This document shows, one piece after another, positions 55,514 through 64,000 of a stretch of 64,000 bases of DNA. The notes beneath the pieces are model-generated. The model was given only the letters and a program-made list of their open reading frames with translations, was not told the DNA's origin and searched no databases. The stretch is from Bullera alba (taxonomy: Eukaryota > Basidiomycota > Tremellomycetes > Tremellales > Bulleraceae): positions 1,364,001 to 1,428,000 of the forward strand of contig BCIX01000001.1 in NCBI GenBank assembly GCA_001600095.1. Reading direction: 5' to 3'. Position numbers and translations under genes: made by a program. The number at the start of each line of letters is the position of its first letter. The first letter of the stretch is position 1.

Positions 55514-58500
55514 ATGGAGGTCGAGGAAGCTGGCAAGGAGGATATGAAGCAAGATGGTCCCAACGAGGGGTCGTCCACCAATAGTCGACCATCATCGACA
55601 CCTAGGAAAAGGTCGGCTCCGCCAGGGATGATCCCTCACTTTCCATCTTCGACAGTGCCTCGTGACCCACCTAATCAAGTCTCGCCTTCTCAGTCATCGA
55701 CAATGTCCCCACCACCTGCCCGCTCGCCGATGTCATCTCCACCTTCAGCCACTGTATCGAACACCTTGTCCATGCCGTCGTTCTCTTTCGGCTCGGCCGC
55801 ACAGTCGCCATGGCATTTTCTCGCCGCCTCATCGGGTGCGCCGACTCCATCGCTCGAATCGGGGCCTGGTATGGGAGGCGGAAGGACAAATAGTCCCCAA
55901 TTGGGCTATCCGTTTGAGCGATTGAACATCGGCGGCAGCTGGAGTGGCGCAAACTTGTGGGGGGACGCAGGGCATTCTGGCGCTAGCGACTCAACGAGTG
56001 TACAAACCTCGAGCGGTTCGTCGGCGGCCACACCTTTCAGTCTAAATCTTCCACCTCCTCAGATATCGGCGGCACGCTCCTCGTCCGGTCACAAGGGGAA
56101 AGAAAAGGAGACATCGGCGCCGGCTGCACCTCCCGCAAAACCAACGTTGCCCGCCAGTCTAGCCAGGCGTCGTGCATCATTACCGAAGAATCTGTTTGGT
56201 GCCCTGGCCGGACCCTCGCCACTTTCTACATCGACATCGACATCGACCTCACCAGCCCCAGGAACCAGATTACGCCCACTGTCCACGATCGATCTAAAAT
56301 CCTTGCTATCCGCCTCTTCGACATTGATCCTCGATTTGCGTCCACCTTCCCTCTTCCAAGCCTCGCATTTACCTGCATCCCATTCTCTGCCAGTGCCATC
56401 GACACTCCTACGGCGGCCTGCGTTCACCATGGAGAGAGTACTACAGATGCTCTCTCCGTCGTCTCAGGACGCCGTTTCTCAATGGCGTGAAAAGTCAGAT
56501 ATCATCTTGCTCGATGCCGAGTCCTCCTCGGCTCCACCGGCAAGCACGTTGGATGGTCTCGCCAACAAATTCGTCTCGGAGGGGTTTGCCGGAAACTTGT
56601 GGTTTGTCAACGGCGGCCACCACGCCGCAAAGGCTGCCAACGTCAGACTCGTGGAAGGTGGTTCGGCAGAGGAGGAGGGTGCTTCATCCGCTGGCTTTAT
56701 GGTCGGACGTCTGGACAAATTCGCTTTCATGCAAGGTGATTCAAGCCGCGAACCCTAGTATATGCTGTAGCTGACTTTTCCACTTAGGCTCCACCGGAAG
56801 CTCTCTGCAGAACCAGCCAGCAGGCACATCTGAGGGCACTGCTCGGGAGGATCCTTTCTCCGGCCGATCGTCATCTCAGACCGAGAAACCACTCGTTGAC
56901 AAATTATCCCTCAACATCAAGGGAACCGCGTCCGAAGGCAGTTCGACCGACAAGCAAAAGTCGCAGTCTTCAGGCGACGCTCGTTCGTCCGCGTCCGGCG
57001 GCACGGGACGACCTTCCCGACACCTAAAAATGCAACCCGCCAACCCGTTCTTCGACAACATCAGGCAGAATCTTGAGCTCTCTCATGGCGGAGGAAGGAT
57101 AGAGCGAGTGTCACTGGGCCTGAAAAATGGCACTAAGGACCGAGCAGAGGATCTCCCGGCTTGGCTACGGGAGCTGACTCTCATGGGCGATGACCAGAGT
57201 GCCGAGCGTTTGGCAGAGGAGTTCTACCAAGTCGAATTGGGAGAGCAGAAAAGATTGCAGGCCGTCATGGACTTTCATTCGAAATCGTCCAGCGTTGTTG
57301 GAATCAAAGACGTGTCGATGGACGGTCTCACAGGCGACGACCCCGAATATTTCCCCTTCTCAATCACCGCTGGAGTGGAAAGAGGCACAAAGAATAGGTG
57401 AGGCCTTTCGCGTGCTTATTCCCCACTTTTGCTTACTGGTTTATCAGGTACAAAAACATCTGGCCTTATGACTTTTCCCGAGTCAAGATCGAGTCTCCGC
57501 CCTCCGACGATGGGTGTGATTACATCAACGCGTCGTTTGTCCAGCCAAAGGGAACATCTCGTCGATATATCGCTACACAAGGTCCGCTCGATACGACGTA
57601 TAGAGACTTTTGGTTACTAGTTTGGGAACAAGGAGTACGAGTGATTGTCATGTGAGTCCGGGGCAGTCTGAAGGCAACGGCTGTGACTGACCCCTTCGGC
57701 AGGCTCACCAAGCAGTTCGAGGGCGGTTCGGTCAAATGCGGCAACTACTGGCAAGATCAAGACTACGGATCGATACACATCCGGCTTGAAGCGCAATCCG
57801 GCGGTGAAGAGGAAAAAGCGCCCAACGCGGCGTCCTCCGGCTTCGATTTCGGTCCAGCTGCACGCAACCCAGAAGACGAGAAGAACGCTGCTGCCGGCAA
57901 TATCCGACGAGTCTTCAGCATCTATAGGGACGACAAACCAGACGAGCCGCCAAGAAAGGTTGTGCACATTCAATGTACCTCCTGGCCAGATTTCGATGTG
58001 CCCGATTCGCCGGAAATTCTGTTGGATTTGATGGAGGATGTCGACCAGGCCAGCAAAGAAACGGCGACCACCAATACGGAGGAAAAGGCAGATCAGCCTC
58101 CCGTCCTTGTTCACTGTGAGTCGTCTAGTGTTTCAGCTATTCACATACTCACGACTTGCAGGCTCTGCCGGAGTGGGACGGACTGGATCCTTTATCATTG
58201 TGGATGCCATGGTGGATGCTCTACGCCAGGAAAGACACCCGGAGCTCAACAATTCTTCTCGGGTGACACAAGCTGGACCAAGCGATGACTCAGCGTCGCG
58301 TCCTGCTCACCATCGCCTGCACTCAACAGTCCTGCAGTCGTTGACCAATCCACATCCCATCTCACCTTTGCCACGGACAAATAGCCATGAGTCGCAACCT
58401 GGTGCCAGCCCGGGAGACACTGGGGTTCGCAATGAATCCAATGCCTCGGGAGATTCCAGCAGATCCGTTTCGTTCCACCTACCAGGTCAGACCCCACCCG

Positions 58501-59733
58501 CTCCGATACCGGGGCGCGACGACGACGGAAATGCCGACAGTGCCTACCCTCCCGTCTTTGCCCCCTCGTCTCTCGGCAATTCGACCGACTCGGTCTCGGT
58601 ATATTCCGGCCGATCTGGACGGTCCGCCGCATCAAGCGGATCCGTTGGCTCGAGCATGTCTGGAAGGTCGGGGCTTTCGATGCTGTCGAATGGATCACTC
58701 GAAGGCTCCAAGGACGCCAAGGCATTCAAGCTCAAGCTGCCTTCTCGCAAGCGATCTATCCTGTCGCCAGATGGTTCAAAACTCATGGATATCACCTCTA
58801 AGACAAAGCCGGATACCATGGACATCGACCCGATTCCTCATCAAAACATCGAAGCCAGGATCAACCGAGCTTCCACCAGAGGCTCGATTTCCCAGCCAAA
58901 GCCGACAGTCCTGCCTCCCATCCAGGAAAAGCGGTCGCCATTGCTTGATCCAGAAGCTTCCCATGGCACTACCAACGGCGCATTCCGCCACTACAGAGGA
59001 AGCAGTGTCGTATCCGTTGACAGCGACTATGGCGATCAATTCAAAAGGCGGCCCAGTATCACTACCACCAGTGGGCACAGCAGTTCTGAATTGCTCCCAT
59101 CCTCCTTGTCTTCCGTTCCAACGTAAGTTCTTTTCATGATCACTCATATCACATCTCGCACACGAACAGCGATGTCAGAGTGATGCTAACCGACGTCAGA
59201 TGGTCTGGTGACACCGGCAGTCATACGGTCATAACGAAATCCGGTGATCGACATCGTACACCCTCCCCGATCGACACGAGCAGCGGCTTGAGCCCTATCG
59301 CCGTTGTACTTCAGGGTATGCGGGTGCAGAGGATGAGTCTGGTCCAGAGTCTCAGGCAATACGCCTTCGTCCATCGCGGTAAGTCCATACTATACGAGAA
59401 TGGAACTCTGTCGCTGACCGAGGAATCCCAGCTATCATCCAGAGCTACCTGAACATGGTGGACGATGACAGGAAAAACGGCAGAGATTTCGCACCGAACA
59501 CACACAACCCAGCGTCCGCTGACGAGGAGATGCCGTTCAAACGAAGGGCAAGTCCCACCGAGCTCATCCCCGAGAACGCGGCGATCCAGATCGACCAAGC
59601 AGAGACCGGCAACTCGAGCTCGGAGAGCGAGGGAAGCAGTCTGAGCAAACGACCCAGCTTCAAGAAGATGAGGCCGGACATGAACGCCATTCTGACCGAA
59701 TCTTCGGATGCTGCGAGCTCCGCCACCGATTAA
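55514..59733 (+). CDS. PTP2: Tyrosine-protein phosphatase with rhodanese-like domain (Ptp2/Pyp type)
   Basis: About seven exons, roughly 1,270 aa. A Ser/Pro-rich disordered N-terminus (from MEVEEAGKEDMKQDGPN) is followed by a rhodanese/Cdc25-like domain (about residues 250-410: LLSASSTLILDLRPPSLFQA; FVNGGHHAAKAANV). The PTP domain then shows the KNRY motif (KNRYKNIWPYDFSRV), DYINASFVQP, YIATQGPLDTTYRDFWLLVW, the WPD loop (CTSWPDFDVPDSPEI) and the P-loop HCSAGVGRTGSFIIVDAMVD. An insert of about 300 low-complexity residues separates the P-loop from the Q-loop (RMSLVQSLRQYAFVHR). The architecture matches MAPK-directed fungal phosphatases (Ptp2/Ptp3, fission yeast Pyp1/Pyp2), which dampen Hog1/Sty1-type stress signalling. 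First in-frame ATG chosen; the PTP catalytic Cys, Arg, Asp and Gln are all present. Confidence 0.9.
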
Positions 59734-60034
59734 GAAGCACTGGCTTCGGATTAATCTTGGCGATTGGGCAGCAACGGCGAGGAGTGAGAGCGGAGTGGGG
59801 AGGGAACCGCTGCTGGTAGGCGAGAAAATGCGGGCCTCGGCACGCAGCGAGGTAGAGTGGATAGAAGGCGAATTTGACAGCGAAGGAGGTTCCAGCTCTG
59901 CTTGGACTTGCCAGTGAGAGTTAGAGAGGGGTAGAAATCATGTAGCAACCATAGCAGTCATATCATGTGCATAAACAGTTTCTTTCTCGCAGCTATTATT
60001 TCTCTGTATCATCATCTCCGAAAGTCTCATCAGC
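59734..60034. other. Convergent spacer between the phosphatase and the next gene
   Basis: About 300 bp with the two 3' UTRs. An ORF at 59708-59917 continues past the phosphatase stop in another frame but has no recognisable content. Confidence 0.3.
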
Positions 60035-61456
60035 CTAAGCCTTCATGTCGCTTTGCTCGAGGTCCAACGAAGCGATGTTGTTGATGACGTTGTCGAGGAC
60101 TGGAAGGATGGAGGGCGAGGAAGGTTTACTGTCACTCTCTAGGGCGCCGTCGTCCACTAAGCCATCTGCGATATCCGCGATTCTCTTGGTTGTATAGGAT
60201 ATCGCCACGCTGCTCTTGTTCAGTCTGTCCACCAGGGCTTGTATAGGACCGTCTAGTCTGGCCAGGCAGGACGTCGTACACTCGCACCTCTTCAGACCCT
60301 GAGATACAGCAGCCTTTAGGAGGATTAACCAATGTCAGCATCGCATCTAAAAGGGGATCACCCAATACGTACGTGAGATACGACCCCGGATCCCTCAGCT
60401 ATCTCGTCCTCCGCGGCAGATCCTGACGTTTGCGGTCTCGGGACCAAGAGCGGGGGATGTGTCCTGTCAATATGTTGGGGTCCGTTTTCTGATCCACCGT
60501 CGTTAGCATCTTGAGCGACTATGCTGTCATCGGTCGGCCGTACAGCGCCATGTGAATCCAGGTCTGCCTTTTTGGCCACGGAGGATGTCAGGGTGGTGTT
60601 CCGTAGCGTTTTCCGTACCACAGGCGCGACACGGCGTGTAATCCACGGCACCGGGATCCCAGCCTTTATGGATTTCAGTGTCAGCCTCGCGTGGGGAAGT
60701 TGGCCAGACGATACGTACGAGACGATCCAGTTCCCAGCCTCTGCGAGCGATCCTTGCTTGTGCGGTGGGATACCCGTTCATGTTCATGAAAACCAAGGAG
60801 GAGATCCATTTCTTTCGGTCCACCTCTGTTACACCGCACCGGTAGAACCGCGGAGGCAGCATGAAGCAAGAGTCCTGGTGTAGTTAGGTCAGTTGTGATC
60901 GTGATGCAGCCGTTGTAAGCGGTCAGGAAAGAGGGCTTACCGGTGTTACACTGAACGATTGTCTGATGTGAGATAGAGGTATACTGCCCCTCACAAACAC
61001 TTCCGATGAGAGGCCTGAAAGATACCTCGCCAAGGCCATCTTATTGTCATCAAACCTAGACTTGGTTGAGTTGAGCATGTCCAGAGCTGATTCCGTCGAG
61101 AGTTCGGTCCCGCAGTCGTTTGTCACATTGGTAACATTCACCTCGGCCCTGGTACACCTGTTCGGGTAGCTTAGTCGGCGGACACACCATTCGAGGTTGC
61201 TGGTCGTGGACATGAGATCGGTTGTCCATGTTTTGACCTTTGGAGTAGCTTCCCAACCACTGTTAACATGTTCTTCGGCTTCGTCGGCGCGTTCGCTGTA
61301 TGAGCCGTACGGTACCTTGGGGCGCATGATCTTGCTCGGATGTATGCCGGTCTCGGTACGAGTCGATATTGATTCGCTGGATATGACGGGGAAGAGCACA
61401 TTGAGGGTCTTTTGTAGCTCTTCGAAGTCGAACTCTGTTGCCGGATTGTAGAGCAT
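60035..61456 (-). CDS. Protein of unknown function
   Basis: Four exons join to about 410 aa. The first begins MLYNPATEFDFEELQKTLNV and contains WTTDLMSTTSNLEWCVRRLS and NVTNVTNDCGTELSTESALD. After an intron the second reads DSCFMLPPRFYRCGVTEVDR, WISSLVFMNMNGYPTAQARI and ARRGWELDRL; the third GIPVPWITRRVAPVVRKTLR; the fourth GLKRCECTTSCLARLDGPIQ and coiled-coil-like helices (ALVDRLNKSSVAISYTTKRI) to the acidic end. Seven or so cysteines are spread over the first, second and last exons, without a known metal-binding spacing. No signal peptide or transmembrane segment is clear. It sits beside two decaying paralogous genes, so it may belong to accessory DNA. The frame is continuous over three plausible introns, so the gene is probably real. 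Confidence 0.55.
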
Positions 61457-61639
61457 AATGGTGATAGGGGGGTGTTGAGACCTGAGGAGACTCTCATGGC
61501 TTGATGGATCACATATAATATAAGTTGCGACAGCTGCGCAGCACTGAGAGACGTGAGTCGGTATCGAAGGTCAGACTCAACGGTTGCCAAGGTTGCAAGT
61601 CCATCGAAGTAAATGATGATCTACCACCATCCCCCGAAT

Positions 61640-62468
61640 TCATCGCCGGGATACCCTAAGTTGAGCTCGTCTCGCTTCGATCTTCTCCTTGGCTTCCGAG
61701 TAGCTATCGACCCATGGATCCCAGATGAGCTTGTCCAACCAGTCATCGCCAGCGTTCCAGTATTTCTTGGGTTGATAGAAGTATTCAGGTAGATCTAGAC
61801 CTTCTGCCTATGACCGGTGACCCCGAAGTCAGCGAGACAATATTGTCCCAGGTCGCGTTTCGTACCCACCGCAGGAGTCCAGGTTGTCGTGTCCCACCTC
61901 TCCTTCTCGAAGATCCGGCCAAGAAAGAGCACCTCGCGCGACGTGGCTGAAAAATTGAGAGCCCTAGTGATCGTGTCCCGTGAGCACATCGAGCTCAACC
62001 CCCTTTTCCTGTCCCAGTGACTGATGACTTCATTGGGTTCGATGACAAAGTGTTTCGTTCCTCTGTACCGCGGACTGTACGTGCGGTGAATAACGCTCAG
62101 CTGGACTACAGGTCGTAGTTCCCGACCAGTCTTCGAGAGATTTCCCATACGGCCCAGCCGATTCCAGTCGTTCCCGAGATCCAATTCGACGCCTGAGAGT
62201 AGCTTTGTGTAGTGTAGCCGTGGGCGACATGCCTGACAATCTCTCGTACATGGTGCGCTTCCAGATCCGTCCAGTCGTCCCACAGGTTCTGGTATCCGCG
62301 CCAAGTGGCATTGGTCATCGACGAGTCAAAGAGGGCTGAGGTCGCGAGGAAGGCATTCCGTTGGTCGTGTTTGAGAAAGGGCGAATGGGAACTTGGATCA
62401 GATATTCGAAGGATGTATCTGCCTTCTTCACAGCCGTCCCAGATCCTGAGGAAAGGGTCTGAGCTCAT
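61640..62468 (-). pseudogene. Fungal ART-like/DUF family gene, copy A, frameshifted
   Basis: From ATG 62468 the frame gives MSSDPFLRIWDGCEEGRYIL, HHVREIVRHVAHG, then SNWISGTTGIGWAVWEISRR and LVGNYDL before TAG near 62107. One base away the homologous reading resumes (VQLSVIHRTYSPRYRGTKHF; VISHWDRK; REVLFLGRIFEKERWDTTTW) and, after a 62-nt intron near 61810-61871, ends LIWDPWVDSYSEAKEKIEAR. The neighbour at 63394-64000 is intact at this spot and shows copy A lacks one base. The pattern of an early Arg-(I/V), ISxTTxxxWAxWEI, VxLSVI and a late EVLFLGR is one I associate with fungal DUF7587-like proteins, possibly an ADP-ribosyltransferase-like fold; that is tentative. It may also be a sequencing error in a live gene. 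Confidence 0.55.
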
Positions 62469-63393
62469 TGCTCCTCCGTGAGTGTCGAATCCAAATACCA
62501 GAATGTGACTAGTGTATCGCCGCCCACACGCGTACAAAGTGGGAGAACTCCTAGGCGAGAGCGGACACCTGGTAGAGTCGTTTCTGTTCCTTGAAGCTTG
62601 AGGCCTGAGGATTGGTGTGCCTGTCCGACGTCGAGGATCGAATCTCCGGGATATGCGCTCAGACCTGTCTGCTCAAACAGTGCCGTGTAGCTAGCTGTGC
62701 CGCAGTCACACAAGGCGAGCGTTGGTCTCACATCAGTTGCGAGGCATGGGCGCTTTGACGTTCGGGGTGGGAAGTTGGGAGGAGTTGGGAGACTGGAACG
62801 ACTTCAATCGGGGACATCAGGCCTCAGGGCTCAGCACTCAGGCCTCAGGGCCGCCGCAGCGCCGCATCAGTCCGCTCGGTCAATCGGTCAAGTTTCAAGC
62901 TTAAGAGCGACTGCCGCACTTGGAGGTGCTTGAGTATATCTGGAAGCAAGTGGACAAATGAGTAATGGATCTGGGCTTATATGGTAGGTAACAAATGACA
63001 CAGTGCATGTCTACAAATATGACTGTGCAACCAGAGATTCCTTGTGCTGGAGCGCCATCTTGGGAAGATCGGGCCCCTACTTGCATACTGTCCGGATGTA
63101 CTGGTGACCTGAGTCGGACACCAAAGCTCGTTGACGACTTGGGTTTCGAACACCATCTGTAGTGTTGAGGAAGGTAGCTTGCTCCGAGTCGTCATTGAGC
63201 GCTTGTGTTGAGCTAGGTTGAGCTCCCCATGGAAGTGTGACATCCTTCATCGGCGTAGGTGTATGACGGGTGTCGGATGTAGCTCGGATACTGTCTGAAC
63301 GACAATCTGATACATTCTCTCACAGCTCTCAAGGCCAACCCAAATGGTACGATTGTCATCGTGTCTCAGCTGAGATATCGCTGGATAGCGAAA
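62469..63393. other. Spacer between the two broken paralogues
   Basis: A stretch of 925 bp with no supported gene. It includes a 21-bp-period direct repeat (62818-62851). ORFs here overlap each other in several frames without domain content. It may contain the degraded 5' region of copy A and the 3' flank of copy B. Confidence 0.35.
62818..62851 (+). repeat. Direct repeat CAGGCCTCAGGGC, two copies, 21-bp period
   Basis: The 13-mer CAGGCCTCAGGGC occurs at 62818-62830 and 62839-62851, with CTCAG again in the spacer. A short imperfect tandem duplication in noncoding DNA. Confidence 0.7.
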
Positions 63394-64000
63394 CTATCGC
63401 CTGGATGTGAGGATCTGGTTCAGCCTCGCAGTGATTTTGGCCTCCGCTTCCGCAAAGCTGTTGGTCCAAGGATCCCAAATGAGGTTGTTCAACCATGTAC
63501 CGCGCCAGTGTTTCTTCGCTCGGTAGAAGGTTTCCGGCAGAAGGATAGGTTTCGCCTATCCATAGTCAGTTCGAGGATACAGCAATGCCAATCACAACTG
63601 AGAGGCGTTTGTACTCACCTCTCTGGTCCAATAAGTTGTCTCCAATCTGTCCTTTTCAAAGACTCGACCAAGAAATAGCACCTCATTCGATGCCGCTGAG
63701 AAATTCAGAGCTCGGCTCATTGACCTAGGCGAGCAGACATAGGCCAAATCTCCTGTTTTGTCCCAATGATCGATTACTTGATGGGCATCGACGATGAAGG
63801 ATTTCGACCCTCTATAGTTTGGGCTATACCACCGGTTGATGACACTCAGCTCGACCCGGTCCTGACTCTGGGTGGCTAGCCGTCGAGCAATCTCCCAGAT
63901 AGCCCATGCGGGACTAGTCGTTCCGGAAATCCAGAGTGATGCCTTATGTGTTTTGTACTATCCATGAGCGACATGGTCGATAATGCCCTGAACGACGGGT
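63394..64000 (-). pseudogene. Fungal ART-like/DUF family gene, copy B, partial and with an in-frame stop
   Basis: The reading on the minus strand from the window edge gives GIIDHVAHG, then TAG at 63958-63960, then YKTHKASLWISGTTSPAWAI, WEIARRL, RVELSVINRWYSPNYRGSK, VIDHWDKTGDLAYVCS, LNFSAASNEVLFLGRVFEKD and WTRE. A 65-nt intron near 63556-63620 follows, then LPETFYRAKKHWRGTW, LIWDPWTNSFAEAEAKITAR and LTSRR to TAG at 63394. Intron position and phase match copy A. The in-frame stop falls where copy A has Tyr after HVAHG, and copy B also lacks a few codons there. The 5' part lies beyond the window, so a full verdict is not possible. Confidence 0.5.

Noticed and set aside
54987..55547. 186-codon plus-strand ORF overlapping the phosphatase start
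   Set aside because: Random-looking composition, overlaps the phosphatase in another frame and has no recognisable domain; more likely 5' UTR/promoter.
1..64000. tRNA, rRNA, CRISPR arrays, transposon termini or transposase genes
   Set aside because: Intergenic regions were scanned for tRNA B-box-like GGTTCGAATC, long terminal repeats and transposase or reverse transcriptase motifs; none was convincing.

Overview
This window looks like nuclear DNA of a basidiomycete yeast, most likely a tremellomycete of the Cryptococcus/Kwoniella type. Nearly every gene is cut by several introns of about 45-70 nt with GTGAGT/GTAAGT donors, CTGAC/CTAAC-like branch points and NAG acceptors. Coding density is high, genes lie on both strands with 150-400 bp between them, and the gene set is eukaryotic: Mediator, SWR1, a kinetochore subunit, SNARE and golgin genes, V-ATPase and m6A writer genes. 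All exon joins below were read by eye from splice signals and frame continuity, so internal exon borders are inferred. Assignments rest on recognised motifs, not on database searches.

Layout, left to right. At 0-5.2 kb are the 5' end of a MAPEG-family membrane protein, the mitoribosomal protein mL40, the mitochondrial RNase II-type exoribonuclease DSS1 and V-ATPase subunit e (VMA9). At 5.9-20.1 kb are a cysteine-rich receptor-like type I membrane protein, kinetochore NNF1, an acidic disordered protein (AIM21-like at best), a METTL14/KAR4-type m6A subunit, a leucine-rich-repeat protein and a Ser/Pro-rich disordered protein. At 20.9-31.7 kb are USO1/p115, a long-chain acyl-CoA synthetase, a GPI-anchored mucin-like protein and an NADPH:quinone oxidoreductase. 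At 31.9-50 kb are the meiotic helicase MER3/HFM1 with about three dozen introns, the F-box protein HRT3/FBXO9, MED10, a full MAPEG gene, the ER SNARE USE1 and SWR1. At 50-59.7 kb are a gene-poor stretch with a degenerate repeat and a broken ORF, a small hydrophilic protein, a flavocytochrome b2-type L-lactate dehydrogenase (CYB2) and a rhodanese-plus-PTP tyrosine phosphatase. At 60-64 kb the character changes: an unrecognised Cys-containing protein gene is followed by two related fungal genes that both appear broken, which looks like accessory, decaying DNA.

Most of the window is a housekeeping patchwork rather than one pathway. Some functions recur: mitochondrial gene expression and metabolism (mL40, DSS1, CYB2), secretory traffic (USO1, USE1, VMA9), and chromatin, transcription and meiosis (MED10, SWR1, NNF1, MER3, and the METTL14/KAR4 protein, which in other fungi is tied to meiosis and mating).

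I found no clearly new multi-gene system. The most unusual observations are two successive micro-exons (9 and 13 nt) that encode the catalytic His/Arg loop of CYB2, further micro-exons of 6, 9 and 11 nt elsewhere, the decaying paralogue pair at the right edge, and the fungal cysteine-rich receptor-like protein.
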